Assembly: GCA_023667285.1 (NCBI GenBank)
Contig: JAMPAK010000001.1
Location: forward strand, 1,061,471-1,125,470
Direction of reading: 5' to 3'
Origin: Muribaculaceae bacterium
Lineage (GTDB): Bacteria > Bacteroidota > Bacteroidia > Bacteroidales > Muribaculaceae
DNA: 64,000 nt
The translations under genes and the position numbers were made by a program. Below the pieces are notes generated by a model, which did no database searches, was not told where the DNA came from, and saw only the letters and a program-made list of their open reading frames with translations. Numbering within the stretch: the stretch's first letter is position 1; every line of letters starts with the position of its first letter. Of the stretch, positions 35,339-45,076 are shown piece after piece.

Positions 35339-36739
35339 TCAGAACGAGTAGCTGACTCCGATGGAGGGAGCGAAGGCGTGGAGCTTGTAGTCGGCGCGGA
35401 ATGTGGCGGTGGGTGAGAACATCTTCTGAGCCTCATTCCCCAGGCCGATGGCCGACATCTTCTGAATCATTGTGGCGCCGAGCAGGTCGGTGTACTCACA
35501 TGAGGTGTTCTTGGCTCCGCAGCCGTGGATATACATGAATGCGAGGTCGATGGAGAGGCCCTTGACGGGGCGGAACGAGAGGCCGATGGTAGGCTCAATC
35601 TTGGTCATGCCGGGGGTCTCGGGGTTGTAAAACTCCTTGTTGACAGGGGTGGTGTCTATCATGAGGCCGAGACGGGCGTCGAAACGGCGGGTCACCTCAT
35701 ATTGGGCACCGACAGAGTAGGTCCATGAGTTCTTGTAACGCTTCTCGATGTTCTGGTTGTAAGCCTGCAGCTGCTCAGCCAGAAACTCGATGTCGAGCTT
35801 CTTATAGGCGTGCCATCCTGTCAGACGGGCGTCTGCAGCAATGGTGAGACGCTCGATGGGCTTATAGGCCACGCCGAAGCCAAGCACCCAGCATGCGGGC
35901 ATCTGAGCCTTGAAGTTGGCCTGGTTGATGAGGTCGAGTGTCTCGCCAAGGACGAGCTGGGCAGCCTGGTTGGCATACTTCACGGAAGCCTCGCCGGCCT
36001 TCACCTTCATCATCTGCTGTGAGCGCCATGACGCACCGACACGCCACTGGTCGTTGATCCTATACTGGGCGCCGATGTTGACTCCGAAGGCCATGCGTGT
36101 AGTGCCCTTGAGGTTGACGGAGGCGGGGGTGACATCGCCGAAGGGGGGTACGCCCTGAAGCTCGGGCTGCAACTGCTGGAGGACGCCGATGGCCTTGTCC
36201 ATGGTGGCAGCGGTGACGAGGCCTTTGTTGAGGTCGACAGTGCCCCACGACACCATCAGGCCGGCGCCGATGGAGAGATTCTCAATGGGCTTCCATGCCA
36301 CAGTGGGCTGGATTGTGAACACCTTGAGGTTCACCTCCTGGGAGAGCACTGAGCCGGGCCAATTTTCTGTCCAGTTGATTGAGCTGCCATAGGGGGTGTA
36401 GATTGATATGCCTGCCTTGAGGTTGGGGTAGATGGAGAAGGCCGCGTTGACGTTGAAGGGTGTAGACATGGCGCAGTCTGTCTCATATTTCTTGCCGTCG
36501 ACAGTGGCGGTGCATGATGGCTGGATGCCGGTGATGGCCGCTGAGACATCGAGGGTCTTGTCCATGAATCCCATCCCGGCGGGGTTGAAGAACATGCTCT
36601 CGCCTCCGAGTGGGAGTGCGATGCCTGTGTGGCCCATGCCGAGCTGCTTGGCTGAGAGAGTGTTGACCTGATAGCCTTCGGCCATGGCGGCGCCTGAACC
36701 GAGGAGAGCAGCAAGAGCCGCAATAAATAATTTTCTCAT
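35339..36739 (-). CDS. OmpP1/FadL/TodX-family outer-membrane transporter
   Basis: The protein of 466 residues has a signal peptide (MRKLFIAALAALLGSGAAMA) and the FadL N-terminal hatch sequence (YQVNTLSAKQLGMGHTGIALPLGGESMFFNPAGM), followed by a 14-strand barrel ending in GVSYSF. FadL-type proteins let hydrophobic molecules such as long-chain fatty acids cross the outer membrane. The ATG at 36739 follows a good promoter. It stands alone between rubrerythrin and a divergent HIT protein. Confidence 0.9.
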   Translation of the reverse strand: MRKLFIAALAALLGSGAAMAEGYQVNTLSAKQLGMGHTGIALPLGGESMFFNPAGMGFMDKTLDVSAAITGIQPSCTATVDGKKYETDCAMSTPFNVNAAFSIYPNLKAGISIYTPYGSSINWTENWPGSVLSQEVNLKVFTIQPTVAWKPIENLSIGAGLMVSWGTVDLNKGLVTAATMDKAIGVLQQLQPELQGVPPFGDVTPASVNLKGTTRMAFGVNIGAQYRINDQWRVGASWRSQQMMKVKAGEASVKYANQAAQLVLGETLDLINQANFKAQMPACWVLGFGVAYKPIERLTIAADARLTGWHAYKKLDIEFLAEQLQAYNQNIEKRYKNSWTYSVGAQYEVTRRFDARLGLMIDTTPVNKEFYNPETPGMTKIEPTIGLSFRPVKGLSIDLAFMYIHGCGAKNTSCEYTDLLGATMIQKMSAIGLGNEAQKMFSPTATFRADYKLHAFAPSIGVSYSF

Positions 36740-36766
36740 AAATAGATGATTGGAGATTATATGGTG

Positions 36767-36797
36767 CAAAGGTAGGGCTATATGTCCGTTTGACAAA
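36767..36797 (-). promoter_or_regulatory. Promoter of the FadL-type gene
   Basis: On the minus strand TTTG (36797-36794) precedes TACCTTTG (36774-36767) with a 19-base spacer, 27 bases before the ATG. Confidence 0.75.
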
Positions 36798-36864
36798 GGA
36801 ATTTAAGGATTTATAACACAATTTTAGGCCATATTCTCATGTGTTTTGGTCAATTTGTCGGATA

Positions 36865-36896
36865 TTTGGATTCCTCACCGAAAAAGCCTACATTTG
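36865..36896 (+). promoter_or_regulatory. Promoter of the HIT gene
   Basis: TTTG (36865-36868) and TACATTTG (36889-36896) are 20 bases apart; the ATG at 36928 follows after 31 bases. Confidence 0.75.
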
Positions 36897-36927
36897 CATA
36901 AATCAAAATATCAAAAACCCTTAAATC

Positions 36928-37362
36928 ATGCACAGCGATCCCCAGAAGTGCCTCTACTGCACAAACAACCAGACTCTCCACGACCTGATGATTGAAATCG
37001 CGCCCCTGAGCGTGTCACGAGTGTTCCTCTTCAAGGAGCAGACCTATCACGGCCGCTGCCTTGTGGCATACAAGGACCATGTCAACGACCTCTTTGAGCT
37101 CTCAGACGAGGAGCGCAACAAGTTTATGGAGGATGTCACCCGTGTGACCCGAGCCATGGACAAGGTGTTCAAGCCCGAGAAGATCAACTATGGCGCCTAT
37201 AGCGACAAGCTCTCACACCTCCACTTCCACCTGGCACCCAAGTATGTCGACGGCCCCGACTATGGCGGCACATTCCGCATGAACCCGGGTGAGGTTTATC
37301 TCAGCGACGAGGAGTATGACAAGATGGTCTCCGACATGCGCGAGGCTCTCAAGGAGTGCTGA
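36928..37362 (+). CDS. HIT-family nucleotide hydrolase/transferase
   Basis: The 144-residue protein has the histidine triad as SHLHFHLAP near residues 95-103 and an N-terminal CxxC (C9, C12) that may bind zinc. HIT proteins cleave nucleotide-phosphate bonds, e.g. in AMP-amino acid or dinucleotide substrates. The exact substrate cannot be read. It is a single-gene unit with its own promoter and terminator. Confidence 0.87.
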   Translation: MHSDPQKCLYCTNNQTLHDLMIEIAPLSVSRVFLFKEQTYHGRCLVAYKDHVNDLFELSDEERNKFMEDVTRVTRAMDKVFKPEKINYGAYSDKLSHLHFHLAPKYVDGPDYGGTFRMNPGEVYLSDEEYDKMVSDMREALKEC

Positions 37363-37388
37363 CAATGTCCCTCAAGGAAAATGAAACA

Positions 37389-37420
37389 AGGCCCGCAACC
37401 ATCACGGCTGCGGGCCTTTC
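37389..37420. terminator. Terminator between HIT and pectinesterase genes
   Basis: AGGCCCGCA (37389-37397) pairs with TGCGGGCCT (37409-37417), followed by TTTC. It lies between converging genes and may serve both. Confidence 0.7.
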
Positions 37421-37443
37421 CTATTCAAGAATTCACCTTATCC

Positions 37444-40400
37444 TTACTTGATGATTTTGCGGGCAGAGACAGTGCCGTCAGACATGAGGACGCGCACGAT
37501 GTTGATGCCCTTGACGGGGGCGGGGAGGGAGCGGCCATTGAGGTCGTAGATCCCTATCACTGTCTCCTCTCCCTCAGAGGCGACGACGTCGTTGATGCCG
37601 GAAATATAGTCGAGGGTCTTTCCCTTTTCGGAGAGTCCGCCAAATTCGTTGACAGCCTGAACGTAATAGTTGGGGTAGTCAGCCTCGGTAAAGGTGCCTG
37701 CCACCTTAGGCTCGGTAGTGATCTCGACAACCTCATCGCCCTTGGTGACTACATAGCATATGGCATAGGGGACAGGCTCCCATGTGATTGTGCCATCAGT
37801 CTTCCACATGGGCTTAGGGGTCTCACATTCCTCAGTCTTGATGACGGGCTCCCAGGCGTCTGAGCCGGAGAGGACATTGCGCACGGTATACTGTGCGGCC
37901 TCCTCGTCGGTGAGGAAATTCTTGGCTGTGCCGTAGACCTTGTTACCCTGACTGTCGGTGTAATAGTATGTGTCGCGGCGCTGCGAGAGGTCAACAGGAT
38001 TGCCGTTGGCGTCGACAGTGTTCCAGTCAGCCCAAAGGACGGGGAGTCCACCCATGGTCTCATACCATCCGGCGGCCGGGATAGTCACCTCGGCGCGGGT
38101 GTTGAGGAAGACGGTCTTGGGGAAGTTGTGCCATGGGCGTCCGAGCCATACAGAGGTCTCTGAGGGGACACCGGGAGCCGTGATGGTGCAGTTGTTGAAG
38201 ACATATCCCCAGAGGACATCCTTGGCATGTGATGGAGCCACGATATAGCCGCCGCTCTTGCGGTTGATCCAGAGGGTGGTGTTTTCGATATAGATGTTGC
38301 CGCTGTTGTAGATGAAGTCCACAGCGCCCTCGATGAACGAATTGCGGACATAGGCACGATAGTTTGAGGTTGAGGGTGTGATCCAAGTGTCCTGATAGGA
38401 TAGCATAGCCACATTATTGAATATCGTGCGGTCTCCCATGGTGTTCAGGGCCAGAGCCTGAGGGCCGTTCTCCTTCTCGTGGCCATAGGAGTTCTCAAGA
38501 GTGATGTTCTCGAAGAGGCAGTCGTTGGAGCGAACAACCACTGTGGCGCCCTTGTCGACACTGAGGGCATTGTCGCCGCCACAGAGCAGGTCGTCGAGAA
38601 TCACGGCCTTGTCGCGGTCCTGTCCGATGATGTGGAGCATGGATTTGTTGGCCGGGATGTCGATGTGCTCCTTATAGCGCCCATTCTTCACGAAGATGAG
38701 CCAGGGGGTCACACGCCCCTCGGGAGCAGCATTGACAGCGGCCTGGAGGGAAGTGTAGTCGCCGGAGCCGTCAGCTGCCACGATGACATCAAAGAGGCGC
38801 GCCTCGGGCTGCTTGCGCTCCATGGTGGTGAAGGTCGAGGTGAGCTGTGCACACTTGTTGCCTGAGCGGTCGACCACCGCGCCCTCCGGGAGGGTGAAGG
38901 TGTAGGCCGTATTATAAGCCAGACCCTGATAGGGGAACACCGCAGCCTTGCCTGAGACAGTCATGGCTAGGGGCTGGCCGTTGAGGGTGGCCGTGCCTGA
39001 TCCGGCCTTGATTTTCTCGTTGAAGGTCACGATGATCGAGCCTGTGGCCGAGGCACCGGTCGATTTGTCGGCTGGAAGGATGTTGACAACCTCAGGAGCC
39101 TTGTCATCGTTGGCAGCGTCGACATCGGCAAGCACGTAGAGGTCGCTTATGCAGAGTCCGTCATAGTCGCCGGTGTTGCCGACCATGGGCGATGTGGTGT
39201 CGGGCATGTAGCGCACCCAGATGCGCGGCTTTCCGGCAGCCTCGGCGGGGAGCTGGAACTCCTCGTCGACCCATCCTCCTGCCTGGAGGGTGTAAGTGCC
39301 TACGGTGTTGAAGTCTGTCCCGTTGTCAGACCACTGGAGATCCACTTTGGAGTATGTGTTGTAGCTAACGCTCAGACCTGCGGCCACTGAGATGTTTGAG
39401 TATCCGGTTGTGCCAAACGACACCTCGAAGTAGTATCCATCCTTGAACACCTTCCAGATGCGAGCGCCCCAGCGGCCATTCTCGGCACCGTTGCTGACAC
39501 CGCGTGTGAGCCATGATGTCGTGGTTCCCGAAGCATTGCGGAGCGAGAGGAGGCCGGCGTTGTCGGTCTCGGCCTTATAGTCGGCCGCGCGCTGGGAGTT
39601 GGGCTGGTCATAGTAGAAGTCCCATCCCACGATGTAGTCTGCGGCTGAGAAGTTGGCTGTGACATTCTTCTCACCATCCATCCTGATGATGCGCTCGGCG
39701 GCAGTAGTGTTGTCATCCCAGTTTGTGAAAGTGATGATGCGGTTGCTGAGAGCGTTGAGGCTGACATCTGTCCCCTCCTCATAATAATGGACACCGTCTA
39801 CCACATTTCCCTCAGGCGTGAACTGCACCTGGTTCCTGTTGGCCCCACCCTCGAGAGTAAGATTGAGGGCATAGACCGGTGTGTGGGAATAGTTGGCGGT
39901 CAGGGCCGTGTTTGCTTTGAGTTCGAATGTGTAGGGGTTGTCAGTAGACACCACCTTGCCGGCGGCATCGGTCCAGTTGGTGAAGTGGTAGCCAAAGTTT
40001 TCGGTGGCCTTCACCGTGAGGATGGTGCCCTCGTCAAACTCTGAGCCTGCGGGAGTGCTGCTCACTGTGCCTGCACCCTCTGTGCCAACTTTTACAGAGA
40101 AGGTGTAGACAGGGACTGCGATAATCTCACCGGCCACATCGACAGTCAGCACCACATTCTGGAAGGCATACTGTTTGGACACCGCGAGGTCCTTGATATA
40201 GATCTTTGTCACAAGAGCTCCGGTAGTTGCCTGGATTTTTGTGAGGTCGATGTCGTATTTTGTGAAATAGGGAGCTTCCTTGACCAGGGCAGGAGTCTGA
40301 CCCTCGAGGACGATGGTCTCAGCGCCGTTCGTTGTCACGCCAACATCAATCTTGCCGCCGTTTGTGCCGACACGGCTTGCCTGAAATGAGAGGCTCTTGG

Positions 40401-40797
40401 GAGTGAGTGTTAGACCATTTTTGGGCTTCAGAGTGAAGATGAGGGCATTCTCATCTGTGTTTGTGCCGTTGTTGCCTGTGATGGGCTCAAACTGGGTGGC
40501 GCAGATGCCTCCATCGGTGCGCACGGCATTCATCTTGAGATTGGAGCCATACTCAAACGAACACACAGAGAAAGCCTCCGGATTGTCGAGCACAGCGTTC
40601 ATTTCGTTGTCAGTGCCCTTGTCGAGGGGCCAGGTAGCCTTGGTGGCCGCGAGATTGACGGCATTGCCTGTCACGACGTTTCCGCTGATGCCCTCTTGCA
40701 CTAGACCACGTCCGGCAAGAGGAAGAGCCTCGAGGGTAGTGGCGACGACAGCAGCCATCGCAGTCCCGACAAGCAGGCTGAACAGTTTGCTATTCAT
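37444..40797 (-). CDS. Secreted multi-domain pectin methylesterase (CE8)
   Basis: The 1117-residue protein starts with a signal peptide (to about 20), followed by beta-sandwich segments, two InlB-type B-repeats (about 235-385; GSEFDEGTILTVKATENFGYHFTNW), a further beta domain, a bacterial Ig-like domain (about 575-665; ADKSTGASATGSIIVTFNEKI), and the CE8 pectinesterase beta-helix (about 675-1000; FDVIVAADGSGDYTSLQAAV, GPQALALN, GAVDFIYNSGN). It should remove methyl esters from pectin. A fibronectin-like stretch and a sorting-like tail (YDLNGRSLP ... VSARKIIK) end it. It lies 24 bases after the acetylesterase gene in one operon. Confidence 0.88.
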   Translation of the reverse strand: MNSKLFSLLVGTAMAAVVATTLEALPLAGRGLVQEGISGNVVTGNAVNLAATKATWPLDKGTDNEMNAVLDNPEAFSVCSFEYGSNLKMNAVRTDGGICATQFEPITGNNGTNTDENALIFTLKPKNGLTLTPKSLSFQASRVGTNGGKIDVGVTTNGAETIVLEGQTPALVKEAPYFTKYDIDLTKIQATTGALVTKIYIKDLAVSKQYAFQNVVLTVDVAGEIIAVPVYTFSVKVGTEGAGTVSSTPAGSEFDEGTILTVKATENFGYHFTNWTDAAGKVVSTDNPYTFELKANTALTANYSHTPVYALNLTLEGGANRNQVQFTPEGNVVDGVHYYEEGTDVSLNALSNRIITFTNWDDNTTAAERIIRMDGEKNVTANFSAADYIVGWDFYYDQPNSQRAADYKAETDNAGLLSLRNASGTTTSWLTRGVSNGAENGRWGARIWKVFKDGYYFEVSFGTTGYSNISVAAGLSVSYNTYSKVDLQWSDNGTDFNTVGTYTLQAGGWVDEEFQLPAEAAGKPRIWVRYMPDTTSPMVGNTGDYDGLCISDLYVLADVDAANDDKAPEVVNILPADKSTGASATGSIIVTFNEKIKAGSGTATLNGQPLAMTVSGKAAVFPYQGLAYNTAYTFTLPEGAVVDRSGNKCAQLTSTFTTMERKQPEARLFDVIVAADGSGDYTSLQAAVNAAPEGRVTPWLIFVKNGRYKEHIDIPANKSMLHIIGQDRDKAVILDDLLCGGDNALSVDKGATVVVRSNDCLFENITLENSYGHEKENGPQALALNTMGDRTIFNNVAMLSYQDTWITPSTSNYRAYVRNSFIEGAVDFIYNSGNIYIENTTLWINRKSGGYIVAPSHAKDVLWGYVFNNCTITAPGVPSETSVWLGRPWHNFPKTVFLNTRAEVTIPAAGWYETMGGLPVLWADWNTVDANGNPVDLSQRRDTYYYTDSQGNKVYGTAKNFLTDEEAAQYTVRNVLSGSDAWEPVIKTEECETPKPMWKTDGTITWEPVPYAICYVVTKGDEVVEITTEPKVAGTFTEADYPNYYVQAVNEFGGLSEKGKTLDYISGINDVVASEGEETVIGIYDLNGRSLPAPVKGINIVRVLMSDGTVSARKIIK

Positions 40798-40821
40798 GAT
40801 AGATATATGATTTAAGTTAGA

Positions 40822-42720
40822 TTAGAACAGTACTTTCTCATGTTTCACGGAGCCGTCTGCATAGGTGGTGGATACTATGCATAGGCCGCTGTCGGGGCGA
40901 CTGACCTGATGGCCCATGATGTTGTGATATACGGTCTTGACAGGCTCTAAGAAGGCCGATGCGGCAGCCAGGCCGGAATTTCCGGCGGCATAGCCATGAA
41001 ATTTGATGTCCGAGAGGCAGAGGGTCTTGCCCGAGGCGGCGCCGTTATACCAGGGATAGAACCGGAGGCGCAGCGACTTGCCGCCCTCAATCTTGAGGAC
41101 AGGTATCTCCTTTATATACTGCATATTGTTGGCAGGAAGGCTCTTGTACTCGTAGATCTGCTTGGGCTGCGAGAAGTCGTCGTTTGTGGAGTAGTAGACC
41201 TTCACACACATTCCGTTGCCGCCACATCCACAGAGAAAAAAACTGATCTCGTCGATGTTGATCTCAGCATCCTGATTGGCCTTGAGGCCGAACTCAATAT
41301 AGCGTGTGGACACCTCGTCGATTTCATCGGCAGGCCACTGGCCGCCGGCGATATAGTTGCGCTGGGTCTTGCGCGACGCCTCATAGCCGGTCCAGTCGGG
41401 CCAGACAGTATTGGCATTAGGATTTGAGTAGCGCTGCATCTCCATCCCCACCCAGGTCTCGGGGAGAGCCTCGGCAGGGCCATCAAGGACACACTGGTCA
41501 TTGCTCTCAAGGCGCCAGTAGGCATTGACCTCAACACCTCCAGCCAGCTCGATGCCGGTGGCTGTGACGGCGACATCTTTCTTCATGCCACCGGGTGTGG
41601 TGATGAAGATTGTGGCGGTCTGCTCTCCGGCCGCAGCCAAAGCCATGCGGACAAGAAATTTCTCTATAAGGGTGGCTCCGGTATAACTGACAGAAGCATT
41701 TGAAGTCCATGTCTTGCCACCGTCGGTCGACACCTCGGCGGGAGCTGTGGCCGCGATGGCCACCGTCCCAGAGGCAGGTTCGAGACCGAAGGCTGACATC
41801 AGAAACTCCTTCTGGAGAGACTGCCCAACGTAGCCCTGGCCGAGATTGCCGTCGGCGGGGCTGACACTGAGGTCGGCAGGGATGTTGACATACTCGGTCA
41901 GCAGGTTGCTGTCCTTGAGGAGCTGTGCGAAGGTGCGGGCGATGAGAGTGGCACCCACAGTGCTGAGATGAGTCGAGCCGTCGCCGTCACTGAGGATATC
42001 GTGGCAATCCTGGTCGCCATAACTCAGATAGAGGTTGGCTGTGGCGGTTGTGAGGTCGACGAATGGGACATTCATCTCCTCGGCCACCTGCTTCATGGCA
42101 TAGACATAGTCCATGGAGTCGTCAGAGGCGGGCACTGACTGCTTTTCTTTGATTCCGTCGGCAGTGAGGACAGAGAAACTGTCTCCGAGGTCGTGGCGGC
42201 CGTTGCGGCGGATGTCGTTGCCTGAGAAATACATGCGGCAGATGGCACCCACGAGGATGGGTGTGCACTGAAGCTCGCGGGTCTCGTTGACATACTTGCG
42301 CAGATATTCTTTATAAGTGGTGTGGGGGGTAGTGCCTCGATAGTCGGTAGCGTCGGCCTTGGCAGCATCGCCGATGGAGTTGTAGTAAGCCTTCACCTCG
42401 TCGCCGTCCATGCCGCTGTTCTTCTCATCGTTGTGGGCAAACTGGATGACCACATAGTCTCCAGGCTGCATCTGCTTCTTGACCGAAGTCCAGTAGGCTG
42501 ACTCATTGTAGAAACTCTTGGACGAAGCACCGGCCTTGCCTCGGTTGTTCACCTCGATGCCGTTGAGGAACTGCTGCAGGTACTGCCCCCAGCCGCGGGT
42601 GACGGTAGCGCTCTCGTCATAGGTCTGCATCGTCGAGTCGCCGATGGTGTGAACCTTCTTAGCACCGGTAGCTGCGAGCGCGATGGCGGCTGCGGCGAGC
42701 AGTGTTGCGAATTTTTTCAT
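40822..42720 (-). CDS. Secreted rhamnogalacturonan acetylesterase (SGNH, CE12-like)
   Basis: The 632-residue protein has a signal peptide (about 1-20), then an SGNH hydrolase domain (about 21-270): GDSTM with the nucleophile Ser, the Gly of NRGKAG, the Asn of FAHNDE, and the Asp/His pair near DGSTHLS. This pattern is rhamnogalacturonan acetylesterase, which deacetylates pectin. The second half is made of beta-sandwich domains, possibly carbohydrate-binding, and ends in a sorting-like tail (YNIMGHQVS ... SVKHEKVLF). It is the first gene of a two-gene pectin operon and is much longer than the plain enzyme. Confidence 0.85.
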   Translation of the reverse strand: MKKFATLLAAAAIALAATGAKKVHTIGDSTMQTYDESATVTRGWGQYLQQFLNGIEVNNRGKAGASSKSFYNESAYWTSVKKQMQPGDYVVIQFAHNDEKNSGMDGDEVKAYYNSIGDAAKADATDYRGTTPHTTYKEYLRKYVNETRELQCTPILVGAICRMYFSGNDIRRNGRHDLGDSFSVLTADGIKEKQSVPASDDSMDYVYAMKQVAEEMNVPFVDLTTATANLYLSYGDQDCHDILSDGDGSTHLSTVGATLIARTFAQLLKDSNLLTEYVNIPADLSVSPADGNLGQGYVGQSLQKEFLMSAFGLEPASGTVAIAATAPAEVSTDGGKTWTSNASVSYTGATLIEKFLVRMALAAAGEQTATIFITTPGGMKKDVAVTATGIELAGGVEVNAYWRLESNDQCVLDGPAEALPETWVGMEMQRYSNPNANTVWPDWTGYEASRKTQRNYIAGGQWPADEIDEVSTRYIEFGLKANQDAEINIDEISFFLCGCGGNGMCVKVYYSTNDDFSQPKQIYEYKSLPANNMQYIKEIPVLKIEGGKSLRLRFYPWYNGAASGKTLCLSDIKFHGYAAGNSGLAAASAFLEPVKTVYHNIMGHQVSRPDSGLCIVSTTYADGSVKHEKVLF

Positions 42721-42749
42721 GGATATGTTGTCTGGTTAAAATTACATTG

Positions 42750-42757
42750 CAAAATTA
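42750..42757 (-). promoter_or_regulatory. -7 box of the pectin esterase operon
   Basis: TAATTTTG on the minus strand, 29 bases before the ATG at 42720. The -33 element is weak. Confidence 0.5.
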
Positions 42758-42863
42758 GCCCTAAATATATAAAAGGAGTGGTAAAATCGGCTCAAACGAC
42801 CGTAAAATCATCCCAACTGTCCAAAAACACTCAGATTTTTTAACGTCTTGTGGAATTTTTTTG

Positions 42864-42871
42864 TAATTTTG
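42864..42871 (+). promoter_or_regulatory. -7 box of the rnf operon
   Basis: TAATTTTG 49 bases before the rnfD ATG. It implies that transcription begins right before rnfD, so no rnf gene is missing through mere window choice. Confidence 0.5.
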
Positions 42872-42920
42872 CACCCAAATCTATACCATTCGTTCATCAC
42901 GTTCATTCCACTACACGTAA

Positions 42921-43871
42921 ATGGATAATCTAATCACCATCTCACCGTCGCCACATGCCCAGACGCCTACCACGGTGCAGCGACTGATGCTTCACGTCAT
43001 CATCGCCCTCATTCCGGCAGTCCTGGTGGCCCTCTACTACTTCGGCCTAGGGGCCGCAATCGTCATCGCCACCTCTATTATAGGCTGTGTGGCAGTGGAG
43101 TATCTCATCACTCGCTACATGCTCGGCCAGACACCCACCATCGGCAACCTCTCGGCTGTCCTGACGGGCCTGCTTCTGGCGCTCAATCTCCCGTCAAACC
43201 TTCCGGTGTGGACCATCCTGATTGGCTGTGTCGTAGCCATCGGCATCGGCAAGATGGCCTTCGGAGGCCTGGGCTGCAACATATTTAACCCCGCTCTTGT
43301 GGGGCGTGTGTTCCTGCTCCTCTCATTCCCCGTGGCCATGACCACATGGCCCGTTCCCGGCACCACCGGCTATGCTGACGCTGAGACCGGCGCCACAGTG
43401 CTGGGCCTGCTCAAGCAGGGGCTCATCGACCCCTCGGATGTCAACCTCCTCGACTCAGCCATGGGCAATGTGGGAGGCTCGCTCGGTGAGGTCGGCGCCA
43501 TCGCCCTCATCATCGGCTTCATCTACATGCTCTGCATGAAGGTGATCACCTGGCACATCCCCGTCAGCATCATCGCCACAGTGGCAGTCTTCTCGCTCTG
43601 TGTGGGCGCACCCGTCGGAGTCGAGCTCCTCTCGGGCGGCCTGCTCCTCGGCGCCATCTTCATGGCCACAGACTACGTCACCTCACCCATGTCCCACAAG
43701 GGACAGATACTCTATGGTGTAATGATTGGCATCATCACCCTCGTCATCCGCCTCTGGGGCGCATATCCTGAGGGCATGTCGTTTGCCATCCTCATCATGA
43801 ACGGTGTCACACCCCTCATCAACAGATATATGAAACCCCGCAAGTTTGGAGAAGGGAGGGTAGCAGCATGA
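42921..43871 (+). CDS. rnfD: Rnf electron transport complex subunit D
   Basis: The 316-residue membrane protein has the RnfD/NqrB pattern with about nine helices. The ETGATVLG segment (near residue 157) contains the covalent FMN-attachment Thr of this family. RnfD is a core subunit of the ferredoxin:NAD+ oxidoreductase that pumps Na+ or H+. It is the first gene of the cluster here, where rnfB and rnfC would normally precede it, and it overlaps rnfG by four bases. Confidence 0.93.
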   Translation: MDNLITISPSPHAQTPTTVQRLMLHVIIALIPAVLVALYYFGLGAAIVIATSIIGCVAVEYLITRYMLGQTPTIGNLSAVLTGLLLALNLPSNLPVWTILIGCVVAIGIGKMAFGGLGCNIFNPALVGRVFLLLSFPVAMTTWPVPGTTGYADAETGATVLGLLKQGLIDPSDVNLLDSAMGNVGGSLGEVGAIALIIGFIYMLCMKVITWHIPVSIIATVAVFSLCVGAPVGVELLSGGLLLGAIFMATDYVTSPMSHKGQILYGVMIGIITLVIRLWGAYPEGMSFAILIMNGVTPLINRYMKPRKFGEGRVAA

Positions 43872-44452
43872 AATCGACTCTTCTCAACATGGTGCTCTCA
43901 CTGGGCATCATAACAATCGTGGCCGCCGGACTCCTTTCGTGGATATACACCATCACAGAGGCTCCCATCGAGCAGGCTAAACTCGACAAGCAGATTGAGG
44001 CTGTCAAAGCCGTCACCCCCGCCTTCGACAATGACCCCGTCTCAGAGGCAATCGAGATTATCCCCGAGGGGGAGACACAGGCGCTCAAAGTGTTCCCCGC
44101 CCGCCAAGGTGGCGAGCTGGTAGGCGCAGCCGTGGAGAGCTACTCATTCAAGGGCTTCTCAGGCGACATCAAGCTCATTTATGGCTTTGACATCAACGGA
44201 GTCATCACGGGCTATGCCGTGATGGAGCATGCAGAGACCCCCGGCCTTGGTGCCAAGATGGACACATGGTTCACCGAGGGTGGAAAGGGAAATGTCCTGG
44301 GCATGAACCCGACGGAGGCACCCCTCACCGTCAGCAAGGACGGAGGCCAGGTTGACGCTATCACTGCCGCCACCATCACCTCGCGCGCATTTCTCGACGC
44401 CCTCAACCGCGCCGCGGCGGCCTTCACCCAACTCAAGGCCGAGGACAAATAA
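43868..44452 (+). CDS. rnfG: Rnf electron transport complex subunit G
   Basis: The 194-residue protein has one N-terminal membrane helix (about 8-28) and a periplasmic FMN-binding domain. The flavinylation site is visible as DAITAATITSRA near residue 165, where the Thr carries FMN. It lies between rnfD (overlap ATGA) and rnfE (33 bases). Confidence 0.93.
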   Translation: MKSTLLNMVLSLGIITIVAAGLLSWIYTITEAPIEQAKLDKQIEAVKAVTPAFDNDPVSEAIEIIPEGETQALKVFPARQGGELVGAAVESYSFKGFSGDIKLIYGFDINGVITGYAVMEHAETPGLGAKMDTWFTEGGKGNVLGMNPTEAPLTVSKDGGQVDAITAATITSRAFLDALNRAAAAFTQLKAEDK

Positions 44453-44485
44453 CAATCACGCATACCTGTCATCTTCAGCAAAGCC

Positions 44486-45073
44486 ATGAACTCAAAACTC
44501 AGAATACTCTATAACGGCATCGTTGCCGAAAACCCCACCTTTGTGCTGATGCTGGGCATGTGTCCCACACTCGGCACCACAGGAAGCGCCATGAACGGCA
44601 TGTCGATGGGCCTCGCCACAATGGGTGTGCTCATCTGCTCGAACGTCGTCATCTCGATGATCAAGAAACTTGTGCCTGCCAAGGTGCGCATCCCGGCCTA
44701 CATTGTGGTCATTGCCACCTTCGTGTCGATGCTCCAGCTCGTCATGCAGGCATATCTCCCAGCGCTCTATGCAACACTGGGCATCTTCATTCCCCTCATC
44801 GTTGTGAACTGTATCCTGCTGGGCCGCGCAGAGTCGTTTGCCTCGCGCAACGGAGTGTTTGACTCCCTCCTCGACGGCATCGGCATCGGTCTTGGATTCA
44901 CCCTGGCGCTGACAGTGCTCGGAGCCTTCCGTGAACTGCTCGGCACAGGAGCCATCTTCGGCGCCACAATCTACCCCGAGACCTACGGCTCACTCGTCTT
45001 CGTGCTTGCCCCCGGCGCCTTCATCGCTCTCGGTCTTCTCATAGCCCTCTTCACCAAACTCAGAACAAAATAA
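44486..45073 (+). CDS. rnfE: Rnf electron transport complex subunit E
   Basis: The 195-residue protein has six membrane helices and the RnfE/NqrD sequence pattern (NPTFVLMLGMCPTLGTTGSA, with the conserved membrane Cys that helps bind the intramembrane iron-sulfur cluster). It pairs with RnfA in an antiparallel fashion. It is followed by rnfA after three bases. Confidence 0.93.
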   Translation: MNSKLRILYNGIVAENPTFVLMLGMCPTLGTTGSAMNGMSMGLATMGVLICSNVVISMIKKLVPAKVRIPAYIVVIATFVSMLQLVMQAYLPALYATLGIFIPLIVVNCILLGRAESFASRNGVFDSLLDGIGIGLGFTLALTVLGAFRELLGTGAIFGATIYPETYGSLVFVLAPGAFIALGLLIALFTKLRTK

Positions 45074-45076
45074 GCC

